NCBI GenBank assembly: GCA_017508485.1
Contig: JAFVYV010000009.1
Coordinates: forward strand, 1 to 42,993
Direction: 5' to 3'
DNA length: 42,993 nt
DNA from: Clostridia bacterium
Lineage (GTDB): Bacteria > Bacillota > Clostridia > Christensenellales > Borkfalkiaceae
Shown: piece after piece, positions 1 through 7,176 of the stretch
Layout of the letters: the number at the start of each line of letters is the position of its first letter
How positions within the stretch are numbered: the first letter of the stretch is position 1
Program-made: the position numbers and the translations under genes
The notes under the pieces: model-generated
Seen by the model: the letters and a program-made list of their open reading frames with translations, nothing else
Told to the model about the DNA's origin: nothing
Database searches by the model: none

Positions 1-57
1 ATGATAAGGGAAAAACTTAAAAAAATTAAAACTGAATACAACCGCTACGGCGGATAA
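1..57 (+). CDS. Possible 3' end of an upstream gene (partial)
   Basis: Frame 1 is open from the first base and stops with TAA at 55-57, giving 18 residues that end in YNRYGG. The other two plus frames stop at once, so this is the only frame that could continue a gene from outside the window. The peptide is too short to assign to a family. No other gene is supported between here and the terminator at 179-207, so the tail may belong to the transcript that ends there. Confidence 0.3.
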   Translation: MIREKLKKIKTEYNRYGG

Positions 58-165
58 ATATATGGATAACAGTATCGTGATAACAGCCTAAAATTAAACG
101 GGCAATTTGTCGCTAAGGGCAAAAGATAACGAGCACAAGCAAACATCAAAAACCCTAGATAGTAA

Positions 166-207
166 TTAACAAAAAAATAAAAAGGCAGGTTTTTAACCTG
201 CCTTTTT
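166..207. repeat. 42-bp direct repeat, left copy
   Basis: This stretch is identical to 1077-1118. It holds a short A-rich lead and the whole terminator hairpin. In the right copy the lead encodes the last codons and stop of the small protein at 936-1091, whereas here it follows no gene I can recognise. The pair brackets the regulator cassette. Confidence 0.85.
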
Positions 208-208
208 T
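179..208 (+). terminator. Rho-independent terminator
   Basis: A 13-bp stem, AAAAAGGCAGGTT (179-191) with AACCTGCCTTTTT (195-207), has a 3-nt loop and runs into a T tract. The stem is flanked by A and T runs, so it could act in both directions. It is the same hairpin as at 1090-1120. Confidence 0.8.
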
Positions 209-282
209 GTTGCCTTTTTACAAAAAAATAAATTTTTTTGATATTTTTATTTTTTAATAAAACCTTTCTTTTTATGCTAAAA

Positions 283-320
283 AGAAACAAAAACCTGGGG
301 AGATTACGATTTCTCCCCAG
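283..320 (-). terminator. Terminator of the tandem-HTH regulator gene
   Basis: CTGGGGAGA (295-303) pairs perfectly with TCTCCCCAG (312-320) across an 8-nt loop. On the minus strand the stem is followed by a T-rich tract (rc of 283-294), the usual shape of an intrinsic terminator. It lies just beyond the stop of the minus-strand regulator. The plus-strand side has no T tract, so it serves the minus strand. Confidence 0.7.
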
Positions 321-369
321 ACCCCTTTGAAACGTTATTCGTATTAACGTTATTAGAACTTTTAGTTTG

Positions 370-810
370 TTAATTAATTCTTCCTAAAAGGTAATCGACT
401 GAAACACCCATAAAAGAACTTAGTTTTACAATATTATCTACGCTAGGCAAACTTTCGTTTGTCAACCATTTATAAAGGCTTGAACCACTAACTTTAAGGT
501 CTTTGCAAATCTTATATTGTGTGGTTTTGGTTTCCTTCATAACATATAAAAGCCTTTCGTTAAAATTTTGAACGGGTAAAAAATTTTTGTTTTCACAAAA
601 TTCTTTAAGACCCAAAACGACGTCGGCTGAAATATTAAAATAATTTAGTATATTTACAAAGTTTGTAAAAGTTGGAAGCCGTTCACCCTTTAAATAACGG
701 GTTATGTTTGAACGGTCAGTGTTTAAGATTTTTGCTAGTTTAGGCGCGTTTAAAGAATGCTCTGTCATAAGAGATAATAAGTTTTCACCAAAATTCGACA
801 AAATAGACAT
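370..810 (-). CDS. XRE-family regulator with two HTH domains
   Basis: This 146-residue protein contains two Cro/C1-type helix-turn-helix domains in tandem, at about residues 8-70 and 83-146. Each ends in a matching phrase (SADVVLGL and SVDYLLGR), which shows internal duplication. XRE proteins are DNA-binding repressors or activators; most small ones have a single HTH. There is no sensor or protease domain, so the ligand or trigger is unknown. A minus-strand GGGGG motif sits about 7 nt before the ATG. The gene diverges from a 51-residue gene, and the shared gap holds a nested dyad that overlaps the neighbour's promoter, so control of that gene and of itself is the natural inference. The family call is secure; the target is inferred. 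Confidence 0.88.
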   Translation of the reverse strand: MSILSNFGENLLSLMTEHSLNAPKLAKILNTDRSNITRYLKGERLPTFTNFVNILNYFNISADVVLGLKEFCENKNFLPVQNFNERLLYVMKETKTTQYKICKDLKVSGSSLYKWLTNESLPSVDNIVKLSSFMGVSVDYLLGRIN

Positions 811-837
811 AAAAAGCCCCCTTTTTTTATAATTATT

Positions 838-885
838 ATCATCACTTTAGCCACCAAAATGTTGATTGGTGGCAAAAACGATGAT
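838..885. promoter_or_regulatory. Nested dyad, candidate operator of the tandem-HTH regulator
   Basis: The inner arms GCCACCAA (850-857) and TTGGTGGC (866-873) are separated by 8 nt. Outer arms ATCATC (838-843) and GATGAT (880-885) lie exactly 6 nt outside each inner arm, so all four half-sites share one centre. The inner right arm overlaps the -35 box of the divergent small gene. Four symmetric half-sites suit a dimer of a protein with two DNA-binding domains. Binding itself is inferred. Confidence 0.6.
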
Positions 886-890
886 ATAAT
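862..890 (+). promoter_or_regulatory. SigA-type promoter of the small gene
   Basis: A -35 TTGATT (862-867) and a perfect -10 TATAAT (885-890) are 17 nt apart. The promoter lies inside the nested dyad, so a protein bound there would block RNA polymerase. Confidence 0.7.
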
Positions 891-935
891 TGTTATACAA
901 AAACGTTTTTGATAAATAGAAAAAGGGAGATGTTT

Positions 936-1091
936 ATGGAAAAGGTAAAAGAAAAAGAACTTTTAGAAGAAATTAAAATATTATTAAAAGATACCTTTGT
1001 TGCAAGATTTTTAGAAAGTGATAAAATTATAATGCAACTTTTGAACGGACAAAAATTTTTAATTTCAGTAAAAGAGTTAACAAAAAAATAA
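936..1091 (+). CDS. 51-residue protein of unknown function
   Basis: I chose the ATG at 936 because AGGGAG ends 6 nt upstream; earlier in-frame starts have no ribosome site. The product is a charged, Lys/Glu-rich protein with an amphipathic N-terminal half (EKELLEEIKILLKD) and a short hydrophobic C-terminal stretch. It has no signal peptide or membrane segment, and I recognise no family. It has its own strong promoter and terminator and faces the tandem-HTH regulator across a shared operator. This resembles regulator-plus-small-effector pairs, but a toxin or antitoxin role cannot be shown. Its last four codons and stop lie in the right copy of the 42-bp repeat. Confidence 0.65.
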   Translation: MEKVKEKELLEEIKILLKDTFVARFLESDKIIMQLLNGQKFLISVKELTKK

Positions 1092-1118
1092 AAAGGCAGG
1101 TTTTTAACCTGCCTTTTT
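1077..1118. repeat. 42-bp direct repeat, right copy
   Basis: This copy is identical to 166-207 and includes the end of the small gene plus its terminator. The two copies are 911 bp apart and enclose the regulator and small gene. Confidence 0.85.
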
Positions 1119-1120
1119 TT
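1090..1120 (+). terminator. Rho-independent terminator of the small gene
   Basis: The stem AAAAAGGCAGGTT / AACCTGCCTTTTT with a TTT loop is followed by seven T. It starts at the stop codon of the small gene. Confidence 0.85.
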
Positions 1121-1175
1121 GTTTTAAAATTGGTGAGAAAATTTAAAAATCAATTTGTAAAAAGAAGCCACTAAC

Positions 1176-1204
1176 TTGTTTTTTTTTAAATTAAGGGGTA
1201 TTAT
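1176..1204 (+). promoter_or_regulatory. Possible housekeeping promoter of the sigma operon
   Basis: TTGTTT (1176-1181) and TATTAT (1199-1204) are 17 nt apart. The match is moderate. It would supply basal expression upstream of the autoregulated promoter at 1221-1253. Confidence 0.4.
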
Positions 1205-1220
1205 ATAAAAGAATTTTTTG

Positions 1221-1253
1221 TTGCAACAAAATTAAATGGTAAATTGTTTAATA
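1221..1253 (+). promoter_or_regulatory. ECF-type promoter, copy 1 (sigma/anti-sigma operon)
   Basis: TTGCAACAAAATT (1221-1233), then 10 nt, then TTGTTTAATA (1244-1253). The same two blocks with the same 10-nt gap occur at 3128-3160 before the lipoprotein gene. The intervening bases differ, so the blocks are conserved against drift. A -35 with an AAC core is typical of ECF promoters. Recognition by the adjacent sigma factor is inferred. Confidence 0.72.
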
Positions 1254-1276
1254 AGCGTAGGGGACAAATTAGCAAA

Positions 1277-1798
1277 ATGATTACTATGGAGATAGACAGA
1301 TTACTTCGCCAAATTTCGTTAGGAGATAATTCTGCCTTTGAACAACTATATATAAAAACGAAAAAAGGGGTGTTTGCTTTTCTTTACACCTACTTTAACC
1401 ATTATGAAGATACGGAAGACGCTATGCAAATGGTCTACCTTAAAATTAAAAGGGGAATATCTTCTTATAAAGGTGGGAACGGTAGGGCTTGGATGTTAGA
1501 AATTGCAAAAAACCACGCACTTAACGAACTTAGAAGGAAAAGAGAAACCCTTTCAGAAGAAGCGCTAAAGTTCGTTCCTGATAAAGAAGTCAACTATTTT
1601 GACTCTTCTGGAATATTTGGCGTAATGAAAAAGTGCTTGACGGCAGAAGAAGAACAAATTGTTATATTACACGTTTTGTGGGGATATAAACATAGAGAAG
1701 TTGCCCTTTTATTAAACGCACCGACCGGTACGATAACTTCAAAATACAAAAGGGCAGTACAAAAGATTAAAGAAAATTTAAAGGAGGAAGGTAAATGA
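1277..1798 (+). CDS. ECF-type RNA polymerase sigma factor
   Basis: The product is 173 residues from ATG 1277; an in-frame ATG at 1286 is an alternative. A farther TTG at 1244 lies inside the promoter and is rejected. Region sigma-2 spans about residues 16-90, with the DTEDAMQMVYLKI helix that contacts core polymerase and the -10. Region sigma-4 (about 118-170) carries the helix-turn-helix HREVALLLNAPTGTITSKYKRA, split here as the recognition helix after APTG. Regions 1 and 3 are absent, as in ECF sigma factors. Its stop overlaps the next start (ATGA), so it is translationally coupled to a membrane anti-sigma factor that should hold it inactive. Its promoter element recurs before the third gene, suggesting autoregulation and a local regulon. 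Confidence 0.88.
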   Translation: MITMEIDRLLRQISLGDNSAFEQLYIKTKKGVFAFLYTYFNHYEDTEDAMQMVYLKIKRGISSYKGGNGRAWMLEIAKNHALNELRRKRETLSEEALKFVPDKEVNYFDSSGIFGVMKKCLTAEEEQIVILHVLWGYKHREVALLLNAPTGTITSKYKRAVQKIKENLKEEGK

Positions 1799-3114
1799 AA
1801 AACTGGAAAAAACAATTAAATAAAGAATTAAATAGTATTATACCCGAACTCCGTGAAGATATAAAAAACGCACCTATTGAAGTGGAAAGAAGGGAAAAAA
1901 TCACCTTAAAAGAAAGATTTTTTAACTTTTTTACCCTTAAAACCAAAAAGATTTTTACAGTTTCACTATCTTTTGTGCTTGCGTTAGTTTTGGCGATAGC
2001 CCTTATACCACTTGTTGGCGTTAACAAGGTAGAAGGGGTTGTTGTGTTAGAAATAAACCCTAAAGTTGCCTTTATTTTAGATGAAAAAGGTGTGGTAAAG
2101 GAAGTTTCTTCTTTAAACGCTGACTGTGACGTTATACTTCAAAGCGAAGAAAACCTTGCACTTATAAAGGGCAAAAAGATTGACGACGCCGTTGAAAACT
2201 TTACAGACATAGCCTTTAAACTTGGCTACTTAAAGGAAAACGGCGCTGTGAAAATTAGTGGTGTTGAAAACGAAAGAGCTATGCAAGGCTTAAAAGAAAG
2301 GGTTGAAGAATATTTTTGCGAAAAAGGACTTTTTGCAGTTACTCTATTAGAAGATTTGACTGAAGAAGAATTTTGTGAAAAACTAGCAACCTTTGGCAAA
2401 AAAAGGGAAGAAATTGTTAAAAACATAAAAGAAAGTACCTTATTTTTACAAAAAGAAGAAAATAAAGGAAGGTTAAAAGAGTTATACGATAGCACCGTTG
2501 ACTCTGAGGAATTGTCTAATAGTGTAAAAAATAAACTTGAAGACAACAAAGCAAAGTTTGAAGAATATAAAAACCTTGTTTTAGATATAGAAAAACTAAA
2601 CGATATTATAATAAATAGCGAAGATAACCCTGGAATAATTGGCTTAAAAGACTACTGGAATATTAAAAACGGGTTATATTTTGGCACTTTGACTGAAGAT
2701 TTTAAGGCGTTGCTAACTGAAATGACGGCGCTACTTAACGAATATAGCACAAAGTACGGCAATACTATTGAAAGTTATTTAAGCCTTCACTCAGTAAAAG
2801 GGGAAATGGAAATAATAGACGGTATTATTGCTGGATTAGACGACGAGTTTGTTTCTAGTATTAGCAGTGTTTTAACCTTCTTAAAAATGATAGGGGCAAA
2901 TCCTGAACATTTAGTTAACCTATTCACAACTCCTGAAACGGTTGACGATTATATAAGTAAAATCAAAGACTACTACACGGTAAAAATTGAAAACGGACTT
3001 TTAGAATACACGAAAGTGCGCGAAAAGATAACTAGCAAAGATTACGAAGGTTATATTGCAAAAATCGTTGCTACTCACGGCAGTATTGAAAACTATTTTG
3101 AAAGTTTAAAATAA
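1795..3114 (+). CDS. Membrane anti-sigma factor with RsgI-like extracellular domain
   Basis: This 439-residue protein has a cytoplasmic N-terminus of about 50 residues, one transmembrane helix (about 53-76) and a large outside region. Right after the helix comes VVVLEINPKVAFILDEKG, the signature of the RsgI middle domain; Bacillus and Clostridium RsgI show a similar I-N-P-x-V/I pattern. The rest (about 190-439) is helical and has no carbohydrate-binding or hydrolase module, unlike the cellulosome RsgI sensors. In this family the cytoplasmic part binds the sigma factor, and an outside signal triggers cleavage and release. The 4-bp overlap with the sigma gene supports pairing. The N-terminus is not a clear match to the usual RsgI N-domain, so how it grips an ECF-type sigma is unclear. 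Confidence 0.8.
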   Translation: MKNWKKQLNKELNSIIPELREDIKNAPIEVERREKITLKERFFNFFTLKTKKIFTVSLSFVLALVLAIALIPLVGVNKVEGVVVLEINPKVAFILDEKGVVKEVSSLNADCDVILQSEENLALIKGKKIDDAVENFTDIAFKLGYLKENGAVKISGVENERAMQGLKERVEEYFCEKGLFAVTLLEDLTEEEFCEKLATFGKKREEIVKNIKESTLFLQKEENKGRLKELYDSTVDSEELSNSVKNKLEDNKAKFEEYKNLVLDIEKLNDIIINSEDNPGIIGLKDYWNIKNGLYFGTLTEDFKALLTEMTALLNEYSTKYGNTIESYLSLHSVKGEMEIIDGIIAGLDDEFVSSISSVLTFLKMIGANPEHLVNLFTTPETVDDYISKIKDYYTVKIENGLLEYTKVREKITSKDYEGYIAKIVATHGSIENYFESLK

Positions 3115-3127
3115 AAAATAAAAATTT

Positions 3128-3160
3128 TTGCAACAAAATTGTCCACCCCGTTGTTTAATA
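3128..3160 (+). promoter_or_regulatory. ECF-type promoter, copy 2 (lipoprotein gene)
   Basis: TTGCAACAAAATT (3128-3140), 10 nt, TTGTTTAATA (3151-3160) repeats the element at 1221-1253 with the same spacing. It lies 30 nt before the ATG of the lipoprotein gene and separates that gene from the anti-sigma gene as its own transcription unit. Confidence 0.72.
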
Positions 3161-3190
3161 GTCAGAAAAGAAAAAATTGGAGGAACAATT

Positions 3191-4378
3191 ATGAAAAAGA
3201 CGACAAAAATTATTGGCACAGTATTATCAGTAGTTATGGGTGCATCAACTTTAGCTTTTTTCGGTTGTGCCCCTAGTACGGCAAAAGCAACTACTGTTAT
3301 GAATCTTTCAGTTAACCCTGAAGTAGAATTCGTTTTAGATACTAACGACAGAATTATTAGCGTAAACGCTATTAATGAAGAAGGCAACTTAATAATAAGT
3401 GCAGAAGAATTTAAGAACATTGAAGGTAAAAAGGCAGAAGAAGGAGCAAAAATTTTCCTTTCAGTTGCAGTAGACACAGGCTTTATTGTAGAAGGCAGAG
3501 TATCTGACGGTGAAAACGAAGTTGAAATTGAAGTTTCAGGCGATAAGGCTAAAGAAATTTACGACAAAGTAAAGGTAAAGGCTGAAGAATTTTTCACGGC
3601 TGAAAATATTACGGCTAAAATAGATGAATTTGAAGCCATTTCAAAAGAAAAACTTGAAGAATTATTGCAAGAAGTTAAACCTTATTTAACTGAAGCAGAA
3701 ATTAAGGCAAAAGAATATAAAGAAATAGTTAGAGAGTTAGCAGAAGAAAGAAAAGAAACTGCAAAAATGTACTCACAAGAAGTTAAAGAAGCTTATTACG
3801 AAGCAAAAGCTTTTGCGTTAGAACAAGCAGAACTTGAAACTTTAAAAGGTAAACTATCTGAACTAGGCAAACAAGCCGTTACTATCACTAACGACGCATA
3901 CGTTGCTTTAGTAGAACAACTTGAAAACACAAGATACGACTTATTAGTAAAAGAAGACGGTATTTACCAAAAGGCTTTAACTGCTTTCTATAAAGCAAAG
4001 GCTGATTACGTTAACTATAGAAACTACGTTGCAGGTTTAGAAGAAAGTGAAGCGACTACTGCTATTTTAGAAAGACTTGATTCTTTAAAATCTATCGTAG
4101 ATAGCGCAGAAACGGCTTTATTAAACGCAAAAGAATCTGCAAACAATACTATTGACGGCATAAAAGAATCTTTAACTAAAGCGCACAACACGGTTATAAG
4201 CGCAATTGAAACTTTCTCTGTAAAAGCAAGCGACTACCTAACGGAAATTAGCGCTGCAAAGAAAGATGCAATAGAAAAGTTCACGGCTGATTTTGAAAAC
4301 GAATATAAAGAAATCAACGCAAGAATAATTCAAAGACAAGAAGAACTAAGAAAAGAGTTCACTAAAGAAGTTGAGTAA
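3191..4378 (+). CDS. Lipoprotein with RsgI-like domain and long helical tail
   Basis: The ATG at 3191 follows GGAGGA and gives 395 residues. A signal peptide ends in FFGC, making Cys26 the likely lipid-anchored residue; Phe at -3 is unusual for a lipobox. Residues about 36-110 resemble the RsgI middle domain of the anti-sigma factor next door: VNPEVEFVLD here, INPKVAFILD there, followed by a similar I/V-x-x-V-x-x-x-N segment. The remainder (about 120-395) is rich in Lys, Glu and Ala with few prolines, which predicts long helices or a coiled coil. There is no transmembrane or cytoplasmic part, so it cannot itself be an anti-sigma factor. It may be a sigma-induced decoy, partner or structural envelope protein. 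I know of no named family for the whole protein. Confidence 0.75.
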   Translation: MKKTTKIIGTVLSVVMGASTLAFFGCAPSTAKATTVMNLSVNPEVEFVLDTNDRIISVNAINEEGNLIISAEEFKNIEGKKAEEGAKIFLSVAVDTGFIVEGRVSDGENEVEIEVSGDKAKEIYDKVKVKAEEFFTAENITAKIDEFEAISKEKLEELLQEVKPYLTEAEIKAKEYKEIVRELAEERKETAKMYSQEVKEAYYEAKAFALEQAELETLKGKLSELGKQAVTITNDAYVALVEQLENTRYDLLVKEDGIYQKALTAFYKAKADYVNYRNYVAGLEESEATTAILERLDSLKSIVDSAETALLNAKESANNTIDGIKESLTKAHNTVISAIETFSVKASDYLTEISAAKKDAIEKFTADFENEYKEINARIIQRQEELRKEFTKEVE

Positions 4379-4411
4379 TACCAAGTTATTGCTAAATTTG
4401 TAATCCTTATC

Positions 4412-4450
4412 AAGGAAGGGGCTGGCAGAAGGCTGGTCCCTTTCTTTTTT
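4412..4450 (+). terminator. Terminator after the lipoprotein gene
   Basis: AAGGAAGGG (4412-4420) pairs with CCCTTTCTT (4438-4446), with one G-T pair, and runs into T6. It closes the sigma-regulated block. Confidence 0.7.
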
Positions 4451-4490
4451 AAACAATGATTTATTTAAGGTTTTAAGAATATATTTTATT

Positions 4491-5513
4491 ATGTTAAATA
4501 AAGCCATAATAAACTTAAAAAATTTAGAAGAAAACGCAAAATTTATTAAATCAAAACTAAACGGTCAAAAGTTTTTTGCCGTGTTAAAGGCAAACGGTTA
4601 CGGGCACGGCGCTACTAAGTGCGCAAATATTCTTTATCCGTTAGTAGACGGATACTGTGTTTGTATACTTGAAGAAGGGCTTGACCTTAGACTTTCCGGC
4701 ATTGATAAAGAAATTTTAATTTTAACAAAACTAAGTAGTGAAGATGTAAGAAAGGCAGTTTTTTACGACTTTACCATAACCGTTTCTACTCTAAAAGAGA
4801 TAAAAGTTTTAGAAAAAGAAGGGAAGTTTCAAGGTAAATTAGTAAAAGTGCATATAAAATATAACACGGGTATGAATAGGCAAGGGGTGGATAGTGAAAA
4901 AGAACTTTCTTTACTACTTGACTACCTAAAAAGTTGCAAATTCGTTAAACTAACGGGCTTTTACTCTCATTTAATTGAACCAAGTAGCAAAAGAATAACT
5001 AAAATGCAAGTAAGCCGTTTTGACAGCGCGTTGAAAATGGTTAAAAAGTTTAATAAAGATATAACTGTGCACCTATCTTCAAGTGGTGGCTTTTTGAAAG
5101 GTCTTTACTACGATATGGTAAGAATTGGAATTTTGCTTTACGGATATTCGCCTTTTAATAGTAAAATAAAGGGGATTTTGCCCGTTATGAGCCTAAAGAC
5201 TTACATTGTTGAAGAAAGAGTTATAAAGGAGGGCGACCACCTACTTTACGGCAAAGAAAGGGTAAAAGGTGGAAGGATTTGTTTAGTGCGTTTTGGCTAC
5301 GCAGACGGGCTTTTTAGAAAGAAAAGCAGGGGCGATATTAAAAATAGGTGTATGGATTTGTCGGCTATAAGCATAAAAAACAATAAAAACAAAAAAGAAT
5401 TTTATATTTTATATAAAAATGCCTATTATTTAGCAAAAAAATATGATACAATAGTATATGAAATATTAGTAAACCTTTCAAAAAGGGCAGAAAAGGTTTA
5501 TATTTACGATTAA
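4491..5513 (+). CDS. alr: Alanine racemase
   Basis: Alanine racemase is a PLP enzyme that converts L- to D-alanine for peptidoglycan in the cytoplasm. The PLP-binding lysine is K33 in VLKANGYGHG, and the second catalytic base is the Tyr in GYADGLFR (about residue 258). MNRQG, HLSSSGG and the C-terminal YEILVNLSKR are also family-typical. At 340 residues it is shorter than the usual 365-390, and the C-terminal beta domain is compact. No ribosome site is visible; a -10-like TATATT lies only 5 nt before the ATG, so a leaderless transcript is possible. The next gene starts 10 nt after its stop. Confidence 0.9.
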   Translation: MLNKAIINLKNLEENAKFIKSKLNGQKFFAVLKANGYGHGATKCANILYPLVDGYCVCILEEGLDLRLSGIDKEILILTKLSSEDVRKAVFYDFTITVSTLKEIKVLEKEGKFQGKLVKVHIKYNTGMNRQGVDSEKELSLLLDYLKSCKFVKLTGFYSHLIEPSSKRITKMQVSRFDSALKMVKKFNKDITVHLSSSGGFLKGLYYDMVRIGILLYGYSPFNSKIKGILPVMSLKTYIVEERVIKEGDHLLYGKERVKGGRICLVRFGYADGLFRKKSRGDIKNRCMDLSAISIKNNKNKKEFYILYKNAYYLAKKYDTIVYEILVNLSKRAEKVYIYD

Positions 5514-5522
5514 GGAGATAAA

Positions 5523-6168
5523 ATGTTAAAAGGTAAAACGATTAAAACAATTTTTAAAGATTCCGGAATAATTTTTATATATCTTTTAGTAACTATGATT
5601 TTTGCTTTTGCAATTGAACAAATAGATACTGAAAACGTTAGTATACTTAGGTTTGTTTTGGGGCTTGTTAATATGGGAGTGTTTATTGCCGTTTTAGGCG
5701 TTTACTACTACGCATATGGTAGACAAGCGTCAAAAATTAAACACACTAACGATATTGCAAGAAGATATTTTTTAGAAACAGGGGAATATAGAGAGTTAAA
5801 AGTTGAAAAGGAATACAACCTACTTAAACCTTTTTTAATGGCTTTTTATAACTTGTATACCACTTATTATATTTATTGCAATTTACGGCGTAGTTGATTT
5901 AACTAAAACTATAGATTCAGGGTTAGGCGCAAATGCGTTTATAAGCGCTGTAATGGTAGTTCTTACTCTATATAGAGGGGTGCTAGTGCCTATCAGGGGT
6001 TTAGCCGTTGAAGTTAGTATTTATTGGTCGCTACTTTATATACCTATCGTTATAGGTACGGTTATGTTATTTTATTATTTAGGACACTTGCGTTCTCAAA
6101 GAGATTTAAAACAAATTAAAAAGACGCACGAAGAAATTTACGGTAAAGAAAGCGGTAAAAATAAATGA
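5523..6168 (+). pseudogene. Multi-pass membrane protein split by a frameshift
   Basis: Two reading frames form one continuous protein. The first (from ATG 5523, after AAGGAGATAAA) runs through LLKPFLMAF, then drifts to a stop at 5897. The second, one base on, continues ITCIPLIIFIAIYGVVD in the open frame after 5838 and ends at 6168. Removing one T from the T5 run at 5843-5847 would give about 214 residues with roughly five membrane helices and a charged C-terminus. It could be a recent loss-of-function mutation or an assembly error. I recognise no family. The downstream part overlaps rsmD by ATGA, which suggests the intact gene was once translated to its end. Confidence 0.6.
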
Positions 6169-6692
6169 GAGTAGTTGCCGGTAAGTTTAAGGGCGTTAGG
6201 CTTTTAGAATTTAAAGGGGAAGATATAAGACCTACTTCCGACTTTGCTAAAGAAAGCCTTTTTAACATACTAAAAGATAAGATTTATGGCGCAACCTTTT
6301 TAGACCTTTTTGCAGGTACTGGCAATATGGGTATTGAAGCACTTTCTCGTGGGGCAAGTGAAGTTATATTCGTTGACAAAAGCAAAAAGTCTGTTGAACT
6401 TATAAAAAAGAATTTAGAAAAGGTCAAAGAAAATAGAGTTGTTAAAACTATGGACTCTATTGAATTCTTAAAGAGTACGGACAAAAAGTTTGATATTATA
6501 TTTATTGACCCACCTTATAAAACGGACTTAGGGTTTATGGCGCTTGAAGTTATTAAAAAGAAAGACCTTTTAACAAAAGAAGGACTTGCTATTTTTGAAA
6601 ACGAAGATAAAAAGGAAGTTGACGGGTTTATAAAGGTTGATGAAAGAAAGTACGGCCGTGCCGTTTTAACTTTTTTTAAAAAAGGAGATTAG
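6165..6692 (+). CDS. rsmD: 16S rRNA (guanine-966-N2) methyltransferase
   Basis: RsmD methylates G966 of 16S rRNA in the small subunit using S-adenosylmethionine. The 175-residue product starts with the family's MRVVAGKFKG and RPTSDFAKESLFNIL. The SAM-binding loop is DLFAGTGNMGIEALSRGA (about residues 47-64), and the catalytic DPPY tetrad is at about 115. Length is typical of the family. It overlaps the preceding membrane gene by 4 bp and abuts coaD, the classic rsmD-coaD pair of Firmicutes. Confidence 0.94.
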   Translation: MRVVAGKFKGVRLLEFKGEDIRPTSDFAKESLFNILKDKIYGATFLDLFAGTGNMGIEALSRGASEVIFVDKSKKSVELIKKNLEKVKENRVVKTMDSIEFLKSTDKKFDIIFIDPPYKTDLGFMALEVIKKKDLLTKEGLAIFENEDKKEVDGFIKVDERKYGRAVLTFFKKGD

Positions 6693-7175
6693 ATGAAAAC
6701 TTGTGTGTTTGCAGGGACTTTTGACCCACCTACTAAAGGACATATAGAAGTTATTAACAAGGCGTTAGAAATTTTTGACCAAGTTATAGTTGGCATTTTA
6801 ATTAACCCTACTAAAACTCCTTTGTTTACTGAAACGGAAAGAAAAAAACTTTTAGTTAAAGCGCTAGAAGATAAAGAAAGAGTTGAAGTGGTAACGCACG
6901 GTGGTATGCTTGTTGACCTACTAAAAGCGTACGACACAAAGTTTTATATTCGTGGAATAAGAGATGAAGTTGATTATAAGTACGAAAGAGATATGTGCTA
7001 CTATAATCAAGAACTGTTTGAAGATATGATTACGGTGTTCGTTCAAGCACCTAAAGATTTAGCATTTGTTAGTTCTTCAAACTTAAGAGAACTTATAAAA
7101 AATAACCAAGATTTTTCAGAATTCGTTCCTGAAAATATTTACGAAGATATTAAAAAACTAATTGCAAAAGGGTAA
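6693..7175 (+). CDS. coaD: Phosphopantetheine adenylyltransferase
   Basis: CoaD transfers AMP from ATP to 4'-phosphopantetheine, the penultimate step of coenzyme A synthesis. The nucleotidyltransferase signature appears as GTFDPPTKGH (residues 8-17); most homologues have GSFDPxTxGH. YIRGIRDEVDYKYE and the C-terminal SSSNLRE are conserved substrate and ATP contacts. The 160 residues match the usual length. The ATG follows the rsmD stop directly, and the ribosome site AAAGGAGA lies inside rsmD. Confidence 0.94.
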   Translation: MKTCVFAGTFDPPTKGHIEVINKALEIFDQVIVGILINPTKTPLFTETERKKLLVKALEDKERVEVVTHGGMLVDLLKAYDTKFYIRGIRDEVDYKYERDMCYYNQELFEDMITVFVQAPKDLAFVSSSNLRELIKNNQDFSEFVPENIYEDIKKLIAKG

Positions 7176-7176
7176 A

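Noticed and set aside
45..290. Open frame on the minus strand across the first terminator
   Set aside because: It runs through a perfect hairpin and A/T-rich runs, is Lys/Phe-rich by composition only, and has no ribosome site.
331..354. AACGTTATT direct repeat with 15-bp period
   Set aside because: It is short, lies between a stop codon and a terminator, and has no link to a promoter.
1244..1276. Upstream TTG start for the sigma factor
   Set aside because: The TTG lies inside the conserved TTGTTTAATA promoter block, so it is not in the mRNA from that promoter. The same reasoning excludes TTG 3128 for the lipoprotein and TTG 19920 for the transferase fusion.
5831..5837. T TTT TTA slippery heptamer as a programmed -1 frameshift in the split membrane protein
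   Set aside because: A -1 slip enters a frame that stops within a few codons. The needed shift is +1 and must occur after the stop at 5836-5838.
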